From NCBI RefSeq assembly GCF_040419245.1, contig NZ_JAZHOH010000001.1, forward strand, positions 2,418,001 to 2,482,000: DNA of 64,000 bases, given 5' to 3'. The position numbers were made by a program, and so were the translations under genes. Shown piece after piece: positions 52,267-62,023 of this stretch; position 1 is the first letter of the stretch, and every line of letters starts with the position of its first letter. The stretch is from Ewingella sp. CoE-038-23. Its GTDB lineage: Bacteria > Pseudomonadota > Gammaproteobacteria > Enterobacterales > Enterobacteriaceae. The notes beneath the pieces are model-generated. The model worked only from the letters and a program-made list of their open reading frames with translations, was not told where the DNA came from and did no database searches.

Positions 52267-52869
52267 TTACGCCTTTGGGGCCTTCTCAGCGCATGCCGCC
52301 ATGGCCTCTTTAAAGTGCTTACGGCATACCGATACATAGCTCTCATTGCCGCCTATAACCACCTGTGCGCCATCGTGCATAGGTTCGCCTTGCTCATCCA
52401 GACGCAGCACCCTATTCGCCTTACGACCGCAGTGACAGATGGTTTTCAACTCGACCAGCTTATCAGCCCAGGCTAAGAGATATTCACTGCCTTCAAAAAG
52501 CTCACCCCGGAAGTCTGTCCGCAGTCCGTAGCAGAGAACGGGAATATCCAGACTGTCCACAACATCGGTTAATTGTGCAATTTGTGCTTTAGTGAGGAAC
52601 TGGCTTTCATCTATTAATACGCAGTGCACGGTCTGCTCACGATGCTCGTGTGCAACCAAGCCAAACAGATCGCTATCTTTATTATATAACTGGGCTTGCG
52701 AAGACAATCCGATACGCGAGCTCACCTTCCCCACGCCAAAGCGATGGTCAAACTCTGCAGTTAATACCAAGGTGCGCATACCACGTTCTTGGTAGTTATA
52801 AGATGACTGCAGTAGAGAGGTCGATTTCCCTGCATTCATGGCCGAATAGTAGAAATAAAGCTGAGCCAT
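52267..52869 (-). CDS. tdk: Thymidine kinase
   Basis: Salvage kinase that phosphorylates thymidine to dTMP, 200 residues. The P-loop is [13 protein letters not shown], the catalytic glutamate follows in LIDESQFL, and a zinc site has cysteines in ICHCGRKA and VSVCRKHF. I start at 52869 ([16 protein letters not shown]), as in E. coli; the frame runs 13 codons further up without homology. GGAG lies about 10 bases upstream. Confidence 0.96.
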   Translation of the reverse strand: MAQLYFYYSAMNAGKSTSLLQSSYNYQERGMRTLVLTAEFDHRFGVGKVSSRIGLSSQAQLYNKDSDLFGLVAHEHREQTVHCVLIDESQFLTKAQIAQLTDVVDSLDIPVLCYGLRTDFRGELFEGSEYLLAWADKLVELKTICHCGRKANRVLRLDEQGEPMHDGAQVVIGGNESYVSVCRKHFKEAMAACAEKAPKA

Positions 52870-53527
52870 AAAATGGTGACTCCGTAAGTATATTGAAAGG
52901 TTAACCACTAAGTTGCCAATTGTATCATAAGCCTTACGCTGACTGACATTCGCTTGTTAGCGAGCAGCAAGTGGCCGTAAAACAGTGCTTTATTTCAAAT
53001 TTCAAAGTCACAGTTATTTACAATCGAATATTAGGAATAAGTTTAAAGTTTATAAGTGTTTTGCTTTTTTAGCCGGTCATAGAACCCGCGCCAAGCCCCA
53101 TATAACACAACTAAAACAACATTTAGCCTTATTAAGCACCACCCCTTAACCTCAGTTGCCTAAGCATTTAGTGTTCTCAAACTGTTCAGCCGTGGCACTA
53201 ATAGACAAGAACTTGTTAACGCTCCCCTTACATTACAAGCCACACCAGGCGTGGGTTAGAACTCAACTTATTTGTGAGCTGTGGCCACTGAGTTATAAAA
53301 ACTGCTGCATCAAGTCACAAAAAAACGCCTGCCAACATATTGAAATTTAGCTTACAGCCACCCGTTAAATAGTGCTCTTTAAGACGGTTATATTTTTATC
53401 AGCTAATGTAATTATGCTTTTAATTGGTAAATTCGAGTGAACTAAACAAATTGTCTATTGCAGAACGCTAAAGAGCAATCTATTATTAGCTCAACGCCCC
53501 CCACCAATATAATTCGAGACTAGTATA
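52870..53527. promoter_or_regulatory. tdk-hns divergent region with hns promoter
   Basis: 658 AT-rich bases with no gene I can support; a 64-codon frame at 53156-53350 looks random. A good promoter lies at 53458-53486: TTGCAG, 17 bases, TATTAT, giving an hns leader of about 35 bases. A CCAAT at 53504-53508 recalls the cold-shock box reported for E. coli hns. AT-rich DNA upstream would allow H-NS autoregulation. Confidence 0.55.
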
Positions 53528-53935
53528 ATGAGCGAAGCATTAAAGATTCTGAACAACATCCGTACTCTCCGTGCCCAAGCAAGAGAATGTACTCTGGAAA
53601 CATTGGAAGAGATGCTTGAGAAATTAGAAGTTGTAGTTAACGAGCGCCGCGAAGAAGATACTCAGGCAGCTGCTGAAATTGAAGAACGTACTCGCAAACT
53701 GCAACAATACCGTGAAATGCTGATTGCCGATGGCATTGACCCTAACGAATTGCTGCAAACTATGGCTGCTACTAAAGCTACTGGTAAAGCGAAACGTGCT
53801 GCGCGTCCTGCTAAATACAAATACATCGACGAGAACGGCGAAAACAAAACTTGGACTGGCCAAGGTCGTACTCCAGCTGTGATCAAGAAAGCTATCGAAG
53901 AGCAAGGTAAATCACTCGACGATTTCCTGCTGTAA
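53528..53935 (+). CDS. hns: Nucleoid-associated protein H-NS
   Basis: Global DNA-binding protein of 135 residues that silences AT-rich and acquired genes. The N-terminal coiled coil (about 1-65) gives dimers, a linker ([14 protein letters not shown]) follows, and the DNA-binding AT-hook-like motif is [15 protein letters not shown] near residues 108-122. Length is close to the 137 of E. coli. The neighbour tdk is conserved. H-NS would be expected to silence the AT-rich microcin region at the right end of this window. Confidence 0.97.
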   Translation: MSEALKILNNIRTLRAQARECTLETLEEMLEKLEVVVNERREEDTQAAAEIEERTRKLQQYREMLIADGIDPNELLQTMAATKATGKAKRAARPAKYKYIDENGENKTWTGQGRTPAVIKKAIEEQGKSLDDFLL

Positions 53936-53984
53936 TCTTCTTGATGTAATAAAGTATTACCGCTTCAGCTTAATACGTTTTGAA

Positions 53985-54012
53985 AAAAACCTGCCTTTCG
54001 AGGCGGGTTTTT
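53985..54012 (+). terminator. hns terminator
   Basis: AAAAACCTGCCT and AGGCGGGTTTTT pair with one G-T wobble around the stable loop TTCG, followed by T-rich sequence. Confidence 0.9.
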
Positions 54013-54113
54013 CATTTTTAAATCTGCATATATTTCCTTCTATCAATACTTGAATGCCGTTAACGCATCGATGAAATATCCATCACTTCCCCATCTATGA
54101 AAAATGCGGGCAT

Positions 54114-54136
54114 AAAAAAGGCCGCCTAAGCAGCCT
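54114..54136 (-). terminator. Terminator of the ugd-epimerase unit
   Basis: On the minus strand AGGCTGC and GCGGCCT (one mismatch) with loop TTAG are followed by TTTTTT. It lies 18 bases past the epimerase stop. Confidence 0.82.
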
Positions 54137-54154
54137 CTGTTATCCGGATTGCGG

Positions 54155-55162
54155 TTACCGCTGATAGAATTCGCGATACCACTCCACGAAACGTTTTACG
54201 CCTTGCTCAACTGACGTCTCAGGACGGAAACCAATCGCCTTATACAAAGCCTCTGTATCCGCGCTGGTGTTCAACACGTCCCCAGCCTGCATTGGCAGCA
54301 TATTCTTGTTCGCTTCAATACCCAGAGCCGTTTCCAGCGCTTTGATATAGGTCATCAGGCTGATGGGATCACTGTTACCGATGTTATACACCACATAAGG
54401 CGCTGAGCTGCCGGCGGTGGAACCCTCTTCAACCGTCCAGTCCTTATTCGCCACCGGTACGACGTCCTGCAGGCGCACCACGGCTTCTGCGATATCGTCA
54501 ATATAGGTGAAGTCGCGGTTCATTTTACCGTGGTTATAAACATCAATGCTCTCACCCGCCAGAATAGCCTTAGTGAACTTAAATAAGGCCATATCTGGAC
54601 GCCCCCAAGGGCCGTAGACGGTGAAGAAGCGCAGCCCAGTGGTTGGCACGCCGTAAAGGTGCGAATAACTGTGAGCCATAAGCTCATTGGCTTTTTTGGT
54701 GGCGGCATACAATGAAATAGGATGGTCAACCGAATCCTCAGTAGAGAACGGCTGCTTTCTATTTAAGCCATAAACCGAGCTGGATGAGGCGTACAGCAAG
54801 TGCCCCACTTTATTATGGCGACAGCCTTCCAGCACATTAACAAAGCCGATCAAATTAGAATCAGCATAGGCTAAAGGGTTTTGCAGCGAATAACGCACAC
54901 CGGCCTGAGCACCCAAATGAATCACGCGCTCGAACTGGTGGGTGACAAAAAGATCCGCCATGCCGCTGCGATCAGCCAGATCTAATTTAATAAATTCAAA
55001 ATTTGAATTATTCGTCAGAAGCTCAAGACGGGATAATTTCAGATTAACGTCATAATAGTCATTGAGATTATCAATGCCGACGACCTGATGCCCCTCTTCC
55101 AGCAACCTTTTGGCCACAAAGCATCCAATAAATCCAGCAGCTCCTGTCACTAAAAACTTCAT
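54155..55162 (-). CDS. UDP-glucuronate 4-epimerase
   Basis: NAD-dependent epimerase/dehydratase of 335 residues, extended SDR type. It has the Rossmann motif TGAAGFIG, the catalytic Ser-Ser-Ser-x-Tyr (SSSSVYG) and Tyr-x3-Lys (YAATKKAN). The N-terminal GIDNLNDYYDVNLKLSRL is typical of enzymes that turn UDP-glucuronate into UDP-galacturonate, such as Klebsiella Uge. It lies 8 bases after ugd, which makes its substrate, so both steps are in one operon. UDP-galacturonate would feed lipopolysaccharide core, capsule or O-antigen. GGGGAG precedes the ATG. Confidence 0.88.
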   Translation of the reverse strand: MKFLVTGAAGFIGCFVAKRLLEEGHQVVGIDNLNDYYDVNLKLSRLELLTNNSNFEFIKLDLADRSGMADLFVTHQFERVIHLGAQAGVRYSLQNPLAYADSNLIGFVNVLEGCRHNKVGHLLYASSSSVYGLNRKQPFSTEDSVDHPISLYAATKKANELMAHSYSHLYGVPTTGLRFFTVYGPWGRPDMALFKFTKAILAGESIDVYNHGKMNRDFTYIDDIAEAVVRLQDVVPVANKDWTVEEGSTAGSSAPYVVYNIGNSDPISLMTYIKALETALGIEANKNMLPMQAGDVLNTSADTEALYKAIGFRPETSVEQGVKRFVEWYREFYQR

Positions 55163-55170
55163 ATACTCCC

Positions 55171-56514
55171 CTATAAAACTGGATTAATTGAGGCGCCACG
55201 GCCAATCGCGTAGTAAGTAAAGCCACGCTTAAGCAAACGCTCAGGGTCAAACAAATTACGACCATCGAAAATAACCGGATTTTTTAACGCGTCTTTTAAC
55301 ACGTCAAAATCTGGCGCGCGGAAGTTTTGCCATTCGGTACAAATGACTAAGGCATCGGCCCCATGAAGCGCTGCTTCTTTGGTTCCCATTAATTCTAAAT
55401 CGTCACGATGACCATAGATGCGCTGAGTTTCATTCATCGCTTCGGGATCATAAGCCTTAATTTTTGCACCTGCCGCCCACAATTGCTCCATCAGCACCCG
55501 GCTTGACGCTTCGCGCATGTCATCGGTATTAGGTTTAAATGAAAGCCCCCACAATGCGAAGGTCTTACCCTGCAGGTCTTTACCAAAGTGGCGATAAATA
55601 AACTCAGGAAGCTTATATTTTTGCTGATAATTAACTTGCTCAACGGCTTGTAATATTTTCGGCTGGTAACCAATCTGTTCAGACGTGCGAATAAGCGCCT
55701 GAACATCTTTTGGGAAGCAGGAACCGCCATAGCCGCAGCCAGGATATATAAAGTGATAACCAATGCGGGAGTCTGAACCTATGCCCTGACGCACTTTTTC
55801 AATATCGGCACCCAGTAACTCAGCCAAATTAGCCATTTCATTCATGAAACTAATTTTAGTCGCCAACATACAGTTAGCGGCATATTTGGTCAGCTCGGCG
55901 CTGCGGATATCCATCAGGATCATGCGATCATGATTGCGGTTGAAAGGTTCGTAGAGTTCGCGGATAGGATCGATGGCGTTGGGGTTATCTGTCCCAATAA
56001 CAATTCGCTCAGGACGCATACAGTCGGCAACTGCCGCACCCTCTTTCAAGAATTCTGGGTTGGAGATGACGTCAAATGCAATCTCACAGCCACGCGCGAC
56101 TAAAGCAGCACTCATCACTTCGCGAACTTTATCCGCGGTGCCGACAGGAACGGTGGATTTATCAATCACCACTTTTGGCGATGTCATGTGTTCAGCAATA
56201 GTGCGGGCCACCGCGGTGACGTATTTCAGATCTGCCGAGCCATCTTCATCCGGCGGCGTACCCACGGCGATGAATTGGATCTGGGCATGGGCTACGCCCT
56301 CTTTGGCGTCAGTGCTGAAACGCAGACGCCCAGCTTCATAGTTTTGCTGCACTAGTGGGGTCAGACCTGGCTCAAAGATCGGGATTTGGCCATTCTTCAG
56401 GTTTTCGACTTTTTTCGCATCAACGTCAATACAGAGAACTTCATGGCCAACTTCAGCCAAAACCGCAGCCTGTACCAGTCCAACATAACCGATACCAAAT
56501 ACAGTAACTTTCAT
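55171..56514 (-). CDS. ugd: UDP-glucose 6-dehydrogenase
   Basis: Oxidises UDP-glucose to UDP-glucuronate with two NAD. It has 447 residues, the long bacterial form. Rossmann motif [15 protein letters not shown], catalytic cysteine in [14 protein letters not shown], and a C-terminal UDP-binding domain with [18 protein letters not shown] start at 56514 ([12 protein letters not shown]) behind AGGA; the frame runs 35 codons further up without homology. It heads a two-gene operon at the place where E. coli has galU. Confidence 0.95.
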   Translation of the reverse strand: MKVTVFGIGYVGLVQAAVLAEVGHEVLCIDVDAKKVENLKNGQIPIFEPGLTPLVQQNYEAGRLRFSTDAKEGVAHAQIQFIAVGTPPDEDGSADLKYVTAVARTIAEHMTSPKVVIDKSTVPVGTADKVREVMSAALVARGCEIAFDVISNPEFLKEGAAVADCMRPERIVIGTDNPNAIDPIRELYEPFNRNHDRMILMDIRSAELTKYAANCMLATKISFMNEMANLAELLGADIEKVRQGIGSDSRIGYHFIYPGCGYGGSCFPKDVQALIRTSEQIGYQPKILQAVEQVNYQQKYKLPEFIYRHFGKDLQGKTFALWGLSFKPNTDDMREASSRVLMEQLWAAGAKIKAYDPEAMNETQRIYGHRDDLELMGTKEAALHGADALVICTEWQNFRAPDFDVLKDALKNPVIFDGRNLFDPERLLKRGFTYYAIGRGASINPVL

Positions 56515-56734
56515 TGGAAAATTCCTAGCGTAAAAATTTTTAAGGGGATTCAGAACACCCGCTATTATTACTGCCGCGCAGTATAACAGGTTCGCTGTGT
56601 AGCGCGCCTTCAAAGGCATACCTTGGATGACAAAACAGCGGACTAGAATGAGAAAAACCAGAAAAGCAGGCGTTCAAAATCCATTATTTGGCTACTGAAC
56701 AGGCTCTCAAAAGCAGTCATCTTTCTCCAGCCTG

Positions 56735-57748
56735 TTATTCAGTCGAAAGCATTAACCTTAAGCGGCCACCGGCGCCCCACACCTGACACTGGAAGGCATC
56801 ACAGCGCTGGCTTATTTGATTCGAAAAGGTCGAGCCGGTGGTGCCCAAAGGCACGCCATTGCTCAATTGAATCTGATTACTGCCGGTATTTACGTTGGCA
56901 TGCAGCCCGGCGCTCACCAAAATAAGGTTCTTTTGCTCGGCGTGATAATACCCCAACAGCAGCGGAAACTGACCTTCAAGTCGTGCCTGTTTGAACACTT
57001 GATTAACTTGTTTAAGCAGCGTTGACATCTGGGGAAGGCGTTGGTGTTGGTTACTCAGGTGCTCGCGCAATAAACCGTTGAAAATCGCCCGCAGCAGTAA
57101 AGCCGCCAAGACGCCGTTTTCTTTCGCCCGTGTCACATCGAGACAGTAAAAACCGAGATCTTTAGAAGAGAGAGCCGCGATGTCCAACACCAAACCGGCA
57201 TTTTCGGCCATCGTCAGCTGGCGATAGTTAACCCGGCAGCCAGCCAAGGTTTGTTGCACCGGAGGCTGTAATTCTTGCAGCAGCCTTGCGGCTTCATTGG
57301 GGTTGCGACACAAGGCTTCCCAGTCATTCATCAGATCGCTTTTTTGCAAAACGTCGGAAGAGAAGAGTTTTGGATAGAGGCTAGTCAGCAAGGCATCGCG
57401 CAGCCGTTGGAGGTCATTGATTGGCTTTAGCAGCACGTCTTCCACGCCCAGTCTGAGCATGGTGGCGACGTCGGTCATTTTGTCAGTGGCGGAGATAACC
57501 AGCACGGGAATTTTGATCCCCTGCAATCTCAGGTTTTCAACAAACTCAATGCCGCCCATCTCTGGCATCGCCAAATCGCACAAAATCAGGTCCGGGGGAT
57601 GGTCCTCTACCAGCTCAAGCGCATCAAGGCCGTTAACTGCTTCCGTGTAGGTTGCCCCCAACGAGCTCACGAACCCCGCCAGCACCGACCGGAAAACGGC
57701 TTCGTCTTCGACGATCAGAATGTGCTTGCTTGTAAGTGGCTTATCCAT
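56735..57748 (-). CDS. rssB: Response regulator RssB, sigma-S recruitment factor
   Basis: Adaptor that delivers sigma-S to the ClpXP protease. It has 337 residues. The receiver domain (about 8-125) contains the phosphorylation site in LILCDLAMPEMGG, a threonine/serine switch in LVISATDK, and the conserved lysine in LLKPI. The C-terminal part is a PP2C-like pseudophosphatase domain. AGGGGGA precedes the ATG. The place next to the hns region and ychJ is conserved. Confidence 0.94.
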   Translation of the reverse strand: MDKPLTSKHILIVEDEAVFRSVLAGFVSSLGATYTEAVNGLDALELVEDHPPDLILCDLAMPEMGGIEFVENLRLQGIKIPVLVISATDKMTDVATMLRLGVEDVLLKPINDLQRLRDALLTSLYPKLFSSDVLQKSDLMNDWEALCRNPNEAARLLQELQPPVQQTLAGCRVNYRQLTMAENAGLVLDIAALSSKDLGFYCLDVTRAKENGVLAALLLRAIFNGLLREHLSNQHQRLPQMSTLLKQVNQVFKQARLEGQFPLLLGYYHAEQKNLILVSAGLHANVNTGSNQIQLSNGVPLGTTGSTFSNQISQRCDAFQCQVWGAGGRLRLMLSTE

Positions 57749-57956
57749 CGGGGTCCCCCTGCATATCTTCTCTTAATAGTGGCCCATAAAACCCGATTTT
57801 GCTTGTCAGAATTGTCAGATTCGTGCAAGGACGAGTTAATGACCGAGGAACAACCCTCAGTAAGTGCGTTGTCAGCCAGCGAGGTTGTTAGGTAACATAT
57901 CGCCAACTTGCATTCAATAGCGCGCCTTGCGCTGCCAACGCCATTCAGGAGTTATT

Positions 57957-58421
57957 TTGTCACAGCCTTGCCCTTGCGGGAGCGGAGAAGTATTCGAAAA
58001 GTGCTGCCAGCCTTTTTTACTTAACGCCCAAATTGCCCCGACGCCTTCAGCCTTGATGCGCTCGCGCTACAGTGCTTATGCCATGCAAGACGCTGACTAT
58101 TTGATTGCCACCTGGCATGCAGACTGCCAGCCAGAACGTTGGAGAGAGAGTCTCGAAGAGGGTTTTAAAAATACCCATTGGCTGGGGTTGAACGTCATCG
58201 ACGCACAGCCGGGTAAGCAGGCAGATGAAGGTTATGTAGAATTTGCCGCTCGTTTTAAAGAGCCAGATACAGAAGAGATTCATTTAGTTCACGAGCGTTC
58301 GCGCTTTCTTCGCGTGAATGAACGCTGGTACTATATTGACGGAATTAAACCCCAGCCGGGCAGGAACGACAGCTGCCCCTGTGGTTCAGGTAAAAAATAT
58401 AAGAAGTGTTGCGGTCGCTGA
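57957..58421 (+). CDS. ychJ: YchJ family protein with two SEC-C motifs
   Basis: A 154-residue protein of unknown function with a SEC-C zinc-binding motif at each end: [14 protein letters not shown] (residues 4-17) and [13 protein letters not shown] at the C-terminus. The middle is an NTF2-like domain with [19 protein letters not shown]. The start is a TTG at 57957, decided by AGGAG five bases upstream (57947-57951) and alignment with E. coli MSQLCPCGS; the ATG further up gives no homologous residues. It is followed by purU. Confidence 0.92.
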   Translation: MSQPCPCGSGEVFEKCCQPFLLNAQIAPTPSALMRSRYSAYAMQDADYLIATWHADCQPERWRESLEEGFKNTHWLGLNVIDAQPGKQADEGYVEFAARFKEPDTEEIHLVHERSRFLRVNERWYYIDGIKPQPGRNDSCPCGSGKKYKKCCGR

Positions 58422-58480
58422 TTCTGCCCGCACTATTTTAACGATATCCAGTAGACGCTTAGGACAGGATCCACACCCCC

Positions 58481-59329
58481 ATGCCGCAACAAAATATACA
58501 AACTAAGGTATTACGCACCATTTGCCCGGATGCTAAGGGCCTGATCGCCAAGATCACCAACATTTGTTACAAGCATGAATTGAACATCGTGCAAAACAAC
58601 GAGTTCGTTGATCACCGCACCGGGCGTTTCTTCATGCGTACAGAGCTTGAAGGGATTTTCAACGATAATACGCTATTGGCCGATCTCGACAGCGCGCTGC
58701 CGAAAGGCTCAGTGCGCGAGTTGCATAGCACCGATCGCCGTCGCATTGTGATTTTGGTGACCAAAGAAGCCCACTGTCTGGGCGATTTGCTGATGAAATC
58801 GGCCTATGGCGGTTTGGATGTTGAAATCGCCGCAGTTATTGGCAACCACGACACGCTGCAAACGCTGGTTGAGCGTTTTGATATTCCGTTCCACTTAGTC
58901 AGCCACGAAGGCCTGACGCGCGAGCAGCATGACAGCGCAATGATGGAGCAAATCGACCAATATCAGCCGGATTACGTGGTGTTAGCGAAATACATGCGTG
59001 TGCTGACGCCGGGCTTTGTACAGCATTATCCGCATCAGGTTATCAACATTCACCACTCCTTCCTGCCCGCCTTTATCGGCGCGCGCCCTTATCATCAGGC
59101 CTATGAGCGCGGCGTGAAAATTATTGGCGCGACGGCGCACTATGTGAATGACAGTCTGGACGAAGGTCCAATCATCATGCAGGACACCATCAACGTCGAT
59201 CACACCTATACGGCAGAAGATATGATGCGCGCCGGTCGTGACGTGGAGAAAAACGTGCTGAGTCGCGCGCTGTATCGCGTACTCGCCCAGCGCGTGTTCG
59301 TTTACGGAAATCGCACCGTTATTCTGTAA
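58481..59329 (+). CDS. purU: Formyltetrahydrofolate deformylase
   Basis: Releases formate from 10-formyltetrahydrofolate, supplying formate for PurT and balancing the one-carbon pool. It has 282 residues: an N-terminal ACT regulatory domain (about 8-85) and a C-terminal formyltransferase-type domain with NIHHSFLPAFIGARPYHQAYERGVK split by the catalytic His, and GATAHYVNDSLDEGPII with the catalytic Asp. As in E. coli, the tyrosine tRNA locus follows. Confidence 0.97.
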   Translation: MPQQNIQTKVLRTICPDAKGLIAKITNICYKHELNIVQNNEFVDHRTGRFFMRTELEGIFNDNTLLADLDSALPKGSVRELHSTDRRRIVILVTKEAHCLGDLLMKSAYGGLDVEIAAVIGNHDTLQTLVERFDIPFHLVSHEGLTREQHDSAMMEQIDQYQPDYVVLAKYMRVLTPGFVQHYPHQVINIHHSFLPAFIGARPYHQAYERGVKIIGATAHYVNDSLDEGPIIMQDTINVDHTYTAEDMMRAGRDVEKNVLSRALYRVLAQRVFVYGNRTVIL

Positions 59330-59331
59330 TT

Positions 59332-59356
59332 CGCCTAAATTGGCGGTGTTTTTTGT
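59332..59356 (+). terminator. Probable purU terminator
   Basis: CGCC-TAAATT-GGCG is followed by GTGTTTTTTG. A competing 9-bp pairing, TTGGCGGTG (59340-59348) with CACCGCCAA (59366-59374), spans the T tract. Confidence 0.55.
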
Positions 59357-59417
59357 TCAGAGAAGCACCGCCAAGGGCAAAAAAACAACAAACGAACATT
59401 TTTAGCGGTTTCAGGGC

Positions 59418-59452
59418 TTTACACCGCAGTTTCATTTGGTATTATGCGCCCC
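59418..59452 (+). promoter_or_regulatory. tRNA-Tyr promoter with stringent discriminator
   Basis: The -35 TTTACA (59418-59423) and -10 TATTAT (59440-59445) are 16 bases apart, followed by the G+C-rich GCGCCCC (59446-59452). This is close to the E. coli tyrT promoter and predicts growth-rate and stringent control. Confidence 0.88.
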
Positions 59453-59519
59453 GTTCACCGCAACAGCCGAAGCGTTGAATGCAGTATGTAGTAAACAATT
59501 CGAAATCCACGAATTTCGT

Positions 59520-59585
<66 letters not shown>

Positions 59586-59604
<19 letters not shown>

Positions 59605-59826
59605 TCTTAAATACTCCTGCATTACCTCTCAAAAAAACAATCTAAAATAGAATACCGCACTGGGAAGGATGGAGAAGCTTCGATTGAAGGTTCGAGCCGA
59701 GCGAAGCGAGACAGCGTTGCGCAGCAACGACCCGAAGGGCGAGGCCAGCGGCCGAGTAATCCTTCCCCCACCACCATCTCCAAGCATCATGTCTGAGTTC
59801 CTTCTCGATAAAAAAACAATCTAAAA
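59586..59826 (+). repeat. rtT-like tandem repeat duplicating the 3' end of tRNA-Tyr
   Basis: The last 19 bases of tRNA-Tyr plus TCT (59586-59607) recur exactly at 59758-59779, 172 bases later. AAAAAAACAATCTAAAA recurs at 59631-59647 and 59810-59826, 179 bases apart. Inside, GGGAAGGAT (59662-59670) can pair with ATCCTTCCC (59759-59767), and CGTTGC/GCAACG forms an inner hairpin. The E. coli tyrT operon has the same design with 178-base repeats (rtT RNA, tpr). The region 59605-59923 holds nothing else I recognise. Confidence 0.8.
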
Positions 59827-59923
59827 CAACAACATTTATCTTTTATTGTTTTAATTCCAACCCTATTCTAGACCTTAAACCAAGCCTTCCCCCCTATCCC
59901 GAAGAGAAGACCTGATTCAATCC

Positions 59924-62023
59924 CTACCCGAGCTTAATTACCCGATCTGCCGTTTCTATGGTGGATGGCCGATGGGCGATGAAGATCCTGGTGATCTCCA
60001 GTTCGCTGATGGCCTGATTAATCTTGGATTCATTATCCAGATCTAAATGGCTGGTCGCTTCATCAAGGAACAGAATCGCCGGGCGACGGTAGAGCGCGCG
60101 GGCAATCAATAACCGCTGTTTCTGGCCGCCAGACAAGCTGTTGCCCAGTTCGCTGATCAGCGTTTCATAGCCCATCGGCATCTTTTCAATATCATCATGA
60201 ATGTTGCAACGGCGAGCACAATCCACAATGCGCGCCTCATCCTTCTGCTCATCAAAGCTGGCAATGTTCTCGCCAATTGAACCGGCAAACAGCGTGTCGT
60301 CCTGCAACACACAGGCAATACAGCTGCGGTAATTGTTCAAACCGGCGGTAGTAATATCCATGCCGTTAATCAACACGCGGCCCTGCGTAGGCGACAGCAG
60401 CCCGGTCATTATCTTCATCAGCGTGGTTTTACCCTGCCCAGACGGCCCGACAATCGCCACGCTCTCTCCCGCCGCCACGGACAGGTTCAGGCCGTTGATT
60501 AATGGCGCGGACAGGCTGTCATACTGGAACACCAGGTCGCGCACGTCGAGGGACGCCGCCTCGCCGCCGCGCAGCAGTTCGCGCTCGGGCAGGCTCTTCT
60601 CGGTGTCGGTCAGCGCGATATCGGCGATACGATCGCGGTGCAGCGAAAGCATCCTCAGCTGTAAAACCATATTGAGCAGGTTGGCCGCGCGTTCGGAGAA
60701 CTGCCCGCGATAGGTGTTGAAGGCGACAAACATCCCTAATGTCATATGGCCGTCAATCACCTGACTCGCCCCCAGCCACAGCAACGCCACCTGATCGAGA
60801 GTGGCAATCAGCGTATTACCGCCGGCAAACATCATCTCAAACTTAGTCTTGCGCACCGTGGCATTGGCGTTATCAATGTTCATATTGAGCCAGAAGTTGG
60901 CGCGCGTCTTCGACAGCCCCAGCGCCTTCAGGGTACTTATGCCATACAGGGTTTCCATAAAGTGGGAACCGGCACGGGCGCTTTTGACGATTTGCTCCTC
61001 GGACACCTGCCGATAGGCGTTATAGGTCGAAAGCCTAAAGATGACGTAAATCGCGGTGAAGCCAAGAATGACCCAAATCAGCCAGCCGCCGTACAGCACC
61101 ATCATCACAATCAGGCCGATGGACATGATGCCGTCGATAATACTGTTGACCACGTTGGTGGTCAGCGTAGTGCGTAGCGTGTCGAGAGAGGTAAAGCGCG
61201 ACTGAATATCGCCCAGTTTGCGCTTCTCGAAATAGTCCAGCGGCAGCTTGAGCAGGTGGTCAAACAGCCGCGCTTTCCACTGCACGTCAATCAGCGTACT
61301 CATCACCAAAGAGGTCCAGGCGCGCAGCATGCTCACGCCGGTGCGGAAGATGATGAAGAACAGCAGCCCGAGGCAAATCAGGGTCAGCAGGTCGGGGTCT
61401 TTGGCGGGGATCACGTGGTCCATGACCAACTGCATGCCGACCGGCAGTAGCAGGTTGACCGACTCAATCATCAGCGATAGGCAGAAAATCTTGGTCAGCG
61501 CGGGGATTAAGCCACTGACGTTGCCCATCATTTTGCGCAGATTCAGGCGAACGCGCGGCTTTTCCGAGGTAAAGCCGCTGTCCGGCCACAGCTCCAGCGC
61601 CACGCCGGTGAAATGTTCAGACACCTCGCGGATACCCAGCGAGCGCTGACCAAAGGCCGGGTCGTGAATAATCACTTTGCCCTGCTTCACTGCCACCAGC
61701 ACCACGAAATGGTTAAGATCCCAGTGCAGAATGCAGGGGGTTTTCAGCGCATTCAGCTCATCAATGTCGAGCTTAAGGGCGCGAGACTTCAGCTCCACCG
61801 AGGTGGCAATATCCATCAGGGTGCGCAGGGTCGCGCCACGAGATGAAATGCCAAAACGCTGGCGCAGACTCTGCAAATCAACATGCTTGCCGTGATAACC
61901 GCAGACCATCGCCAGACAGGCCAAGCCGCACTCAGCGGCCTCGGTTTGGATGATTTGCGGGACTTTATGCCGGAAGCCGAAATGCAGACTGTTTGCCAGT
62001 TCGCGCACGTTATCGAGATTCAT
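59924..62023 (-). CDS. Microcin/bacteriocin ABC exporter with C39 peptidase domain, CvaB-like
   Basis: Peptidase-containing ABC transporter that cuts the double-glycine leader from a small bacteriocin precursor and exports the peptide. It has 699 residues (CvaB of colicin V about 698). The N-terminal C39 domain (1-145) has the full triad: Cys32 in TEAAECGLACLAMV, His105 in DLNHFVVL, Asp121 in HDPAFG, the same numbers as in CvaB. Six membrane helices follow (about 160-430), then the ATPase with Walker A GPSGQGKTT, LSGGQKQRL, and ILFLDEATSHLD. I start at 62023 (MNLDNVREL), overlapping the fusion protein gene by 14 bases; a start at 62041 is less likely. The substrate is probably the peptide encoded at 63871. 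Confidence 0.93.
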   Translation of the reverse strand: MNLDNVRELANSLHFGFRHKVPQIIQTEAAECGLACLAMVCGYHGKHVDLQSLRQRFGISSRGATLRTLMDIATSVELKSRALKLDIDELNALKTPCILHWDLNHFVVLVAVKQGKVIIHDPAFGQRSLGIREVSEHFTGVALELWPDSGFTSEKPRVRLNLRKMMGNVSGLIPALTKIFCLSLMIESVNLLLPVGMQLVMDHVIPAKDPDLLTLICLGLLFFIIFRTGVSMLRAWTSLVMSTLIDVQWKARLFDHLLKLPLDYFEKRKLGDIQSRFTSLDTLRTTLTTNVVNSIIDGIMSIGLIVMMVLYGGWLIWVILGFTAIYVIFRLSTYNAYRQVSEEQIVKSARAGSHFMETLYGISTLKALGLSKTRANFWLNMNIDNANATVRKTKFEMMFAGGNTLIATLDQVALLWLGASQVIDGHMTLGMFVAFNTYRGQFSERAANLLNMVLQLRMLSLHRDRIADIALTDTEKSLPERELLRGGEAASLDVRDLVFQYDSLSAPLINGLNLSVAAGESVAIVGPSGQGKTTLMKIMTGLLSPTQGRVLINGMDITTAGLNNYRSCIACVLQDDTLFAGSIGENIASFDEQKDEARIVDCARRCNIHDDIEKMPMGYETLISELGNSLSGGQKQRLLIARALYRRPAILFLDEATSHLDLDNESKINQAISELEITRIFIAHRPSTIETADRVIKLG

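Noticed and set aside
53156..53350. 64-codon open frame upstream of hns
   Set aside because: No ribosome site or relative; the region is better explained as hns promoter DNA.
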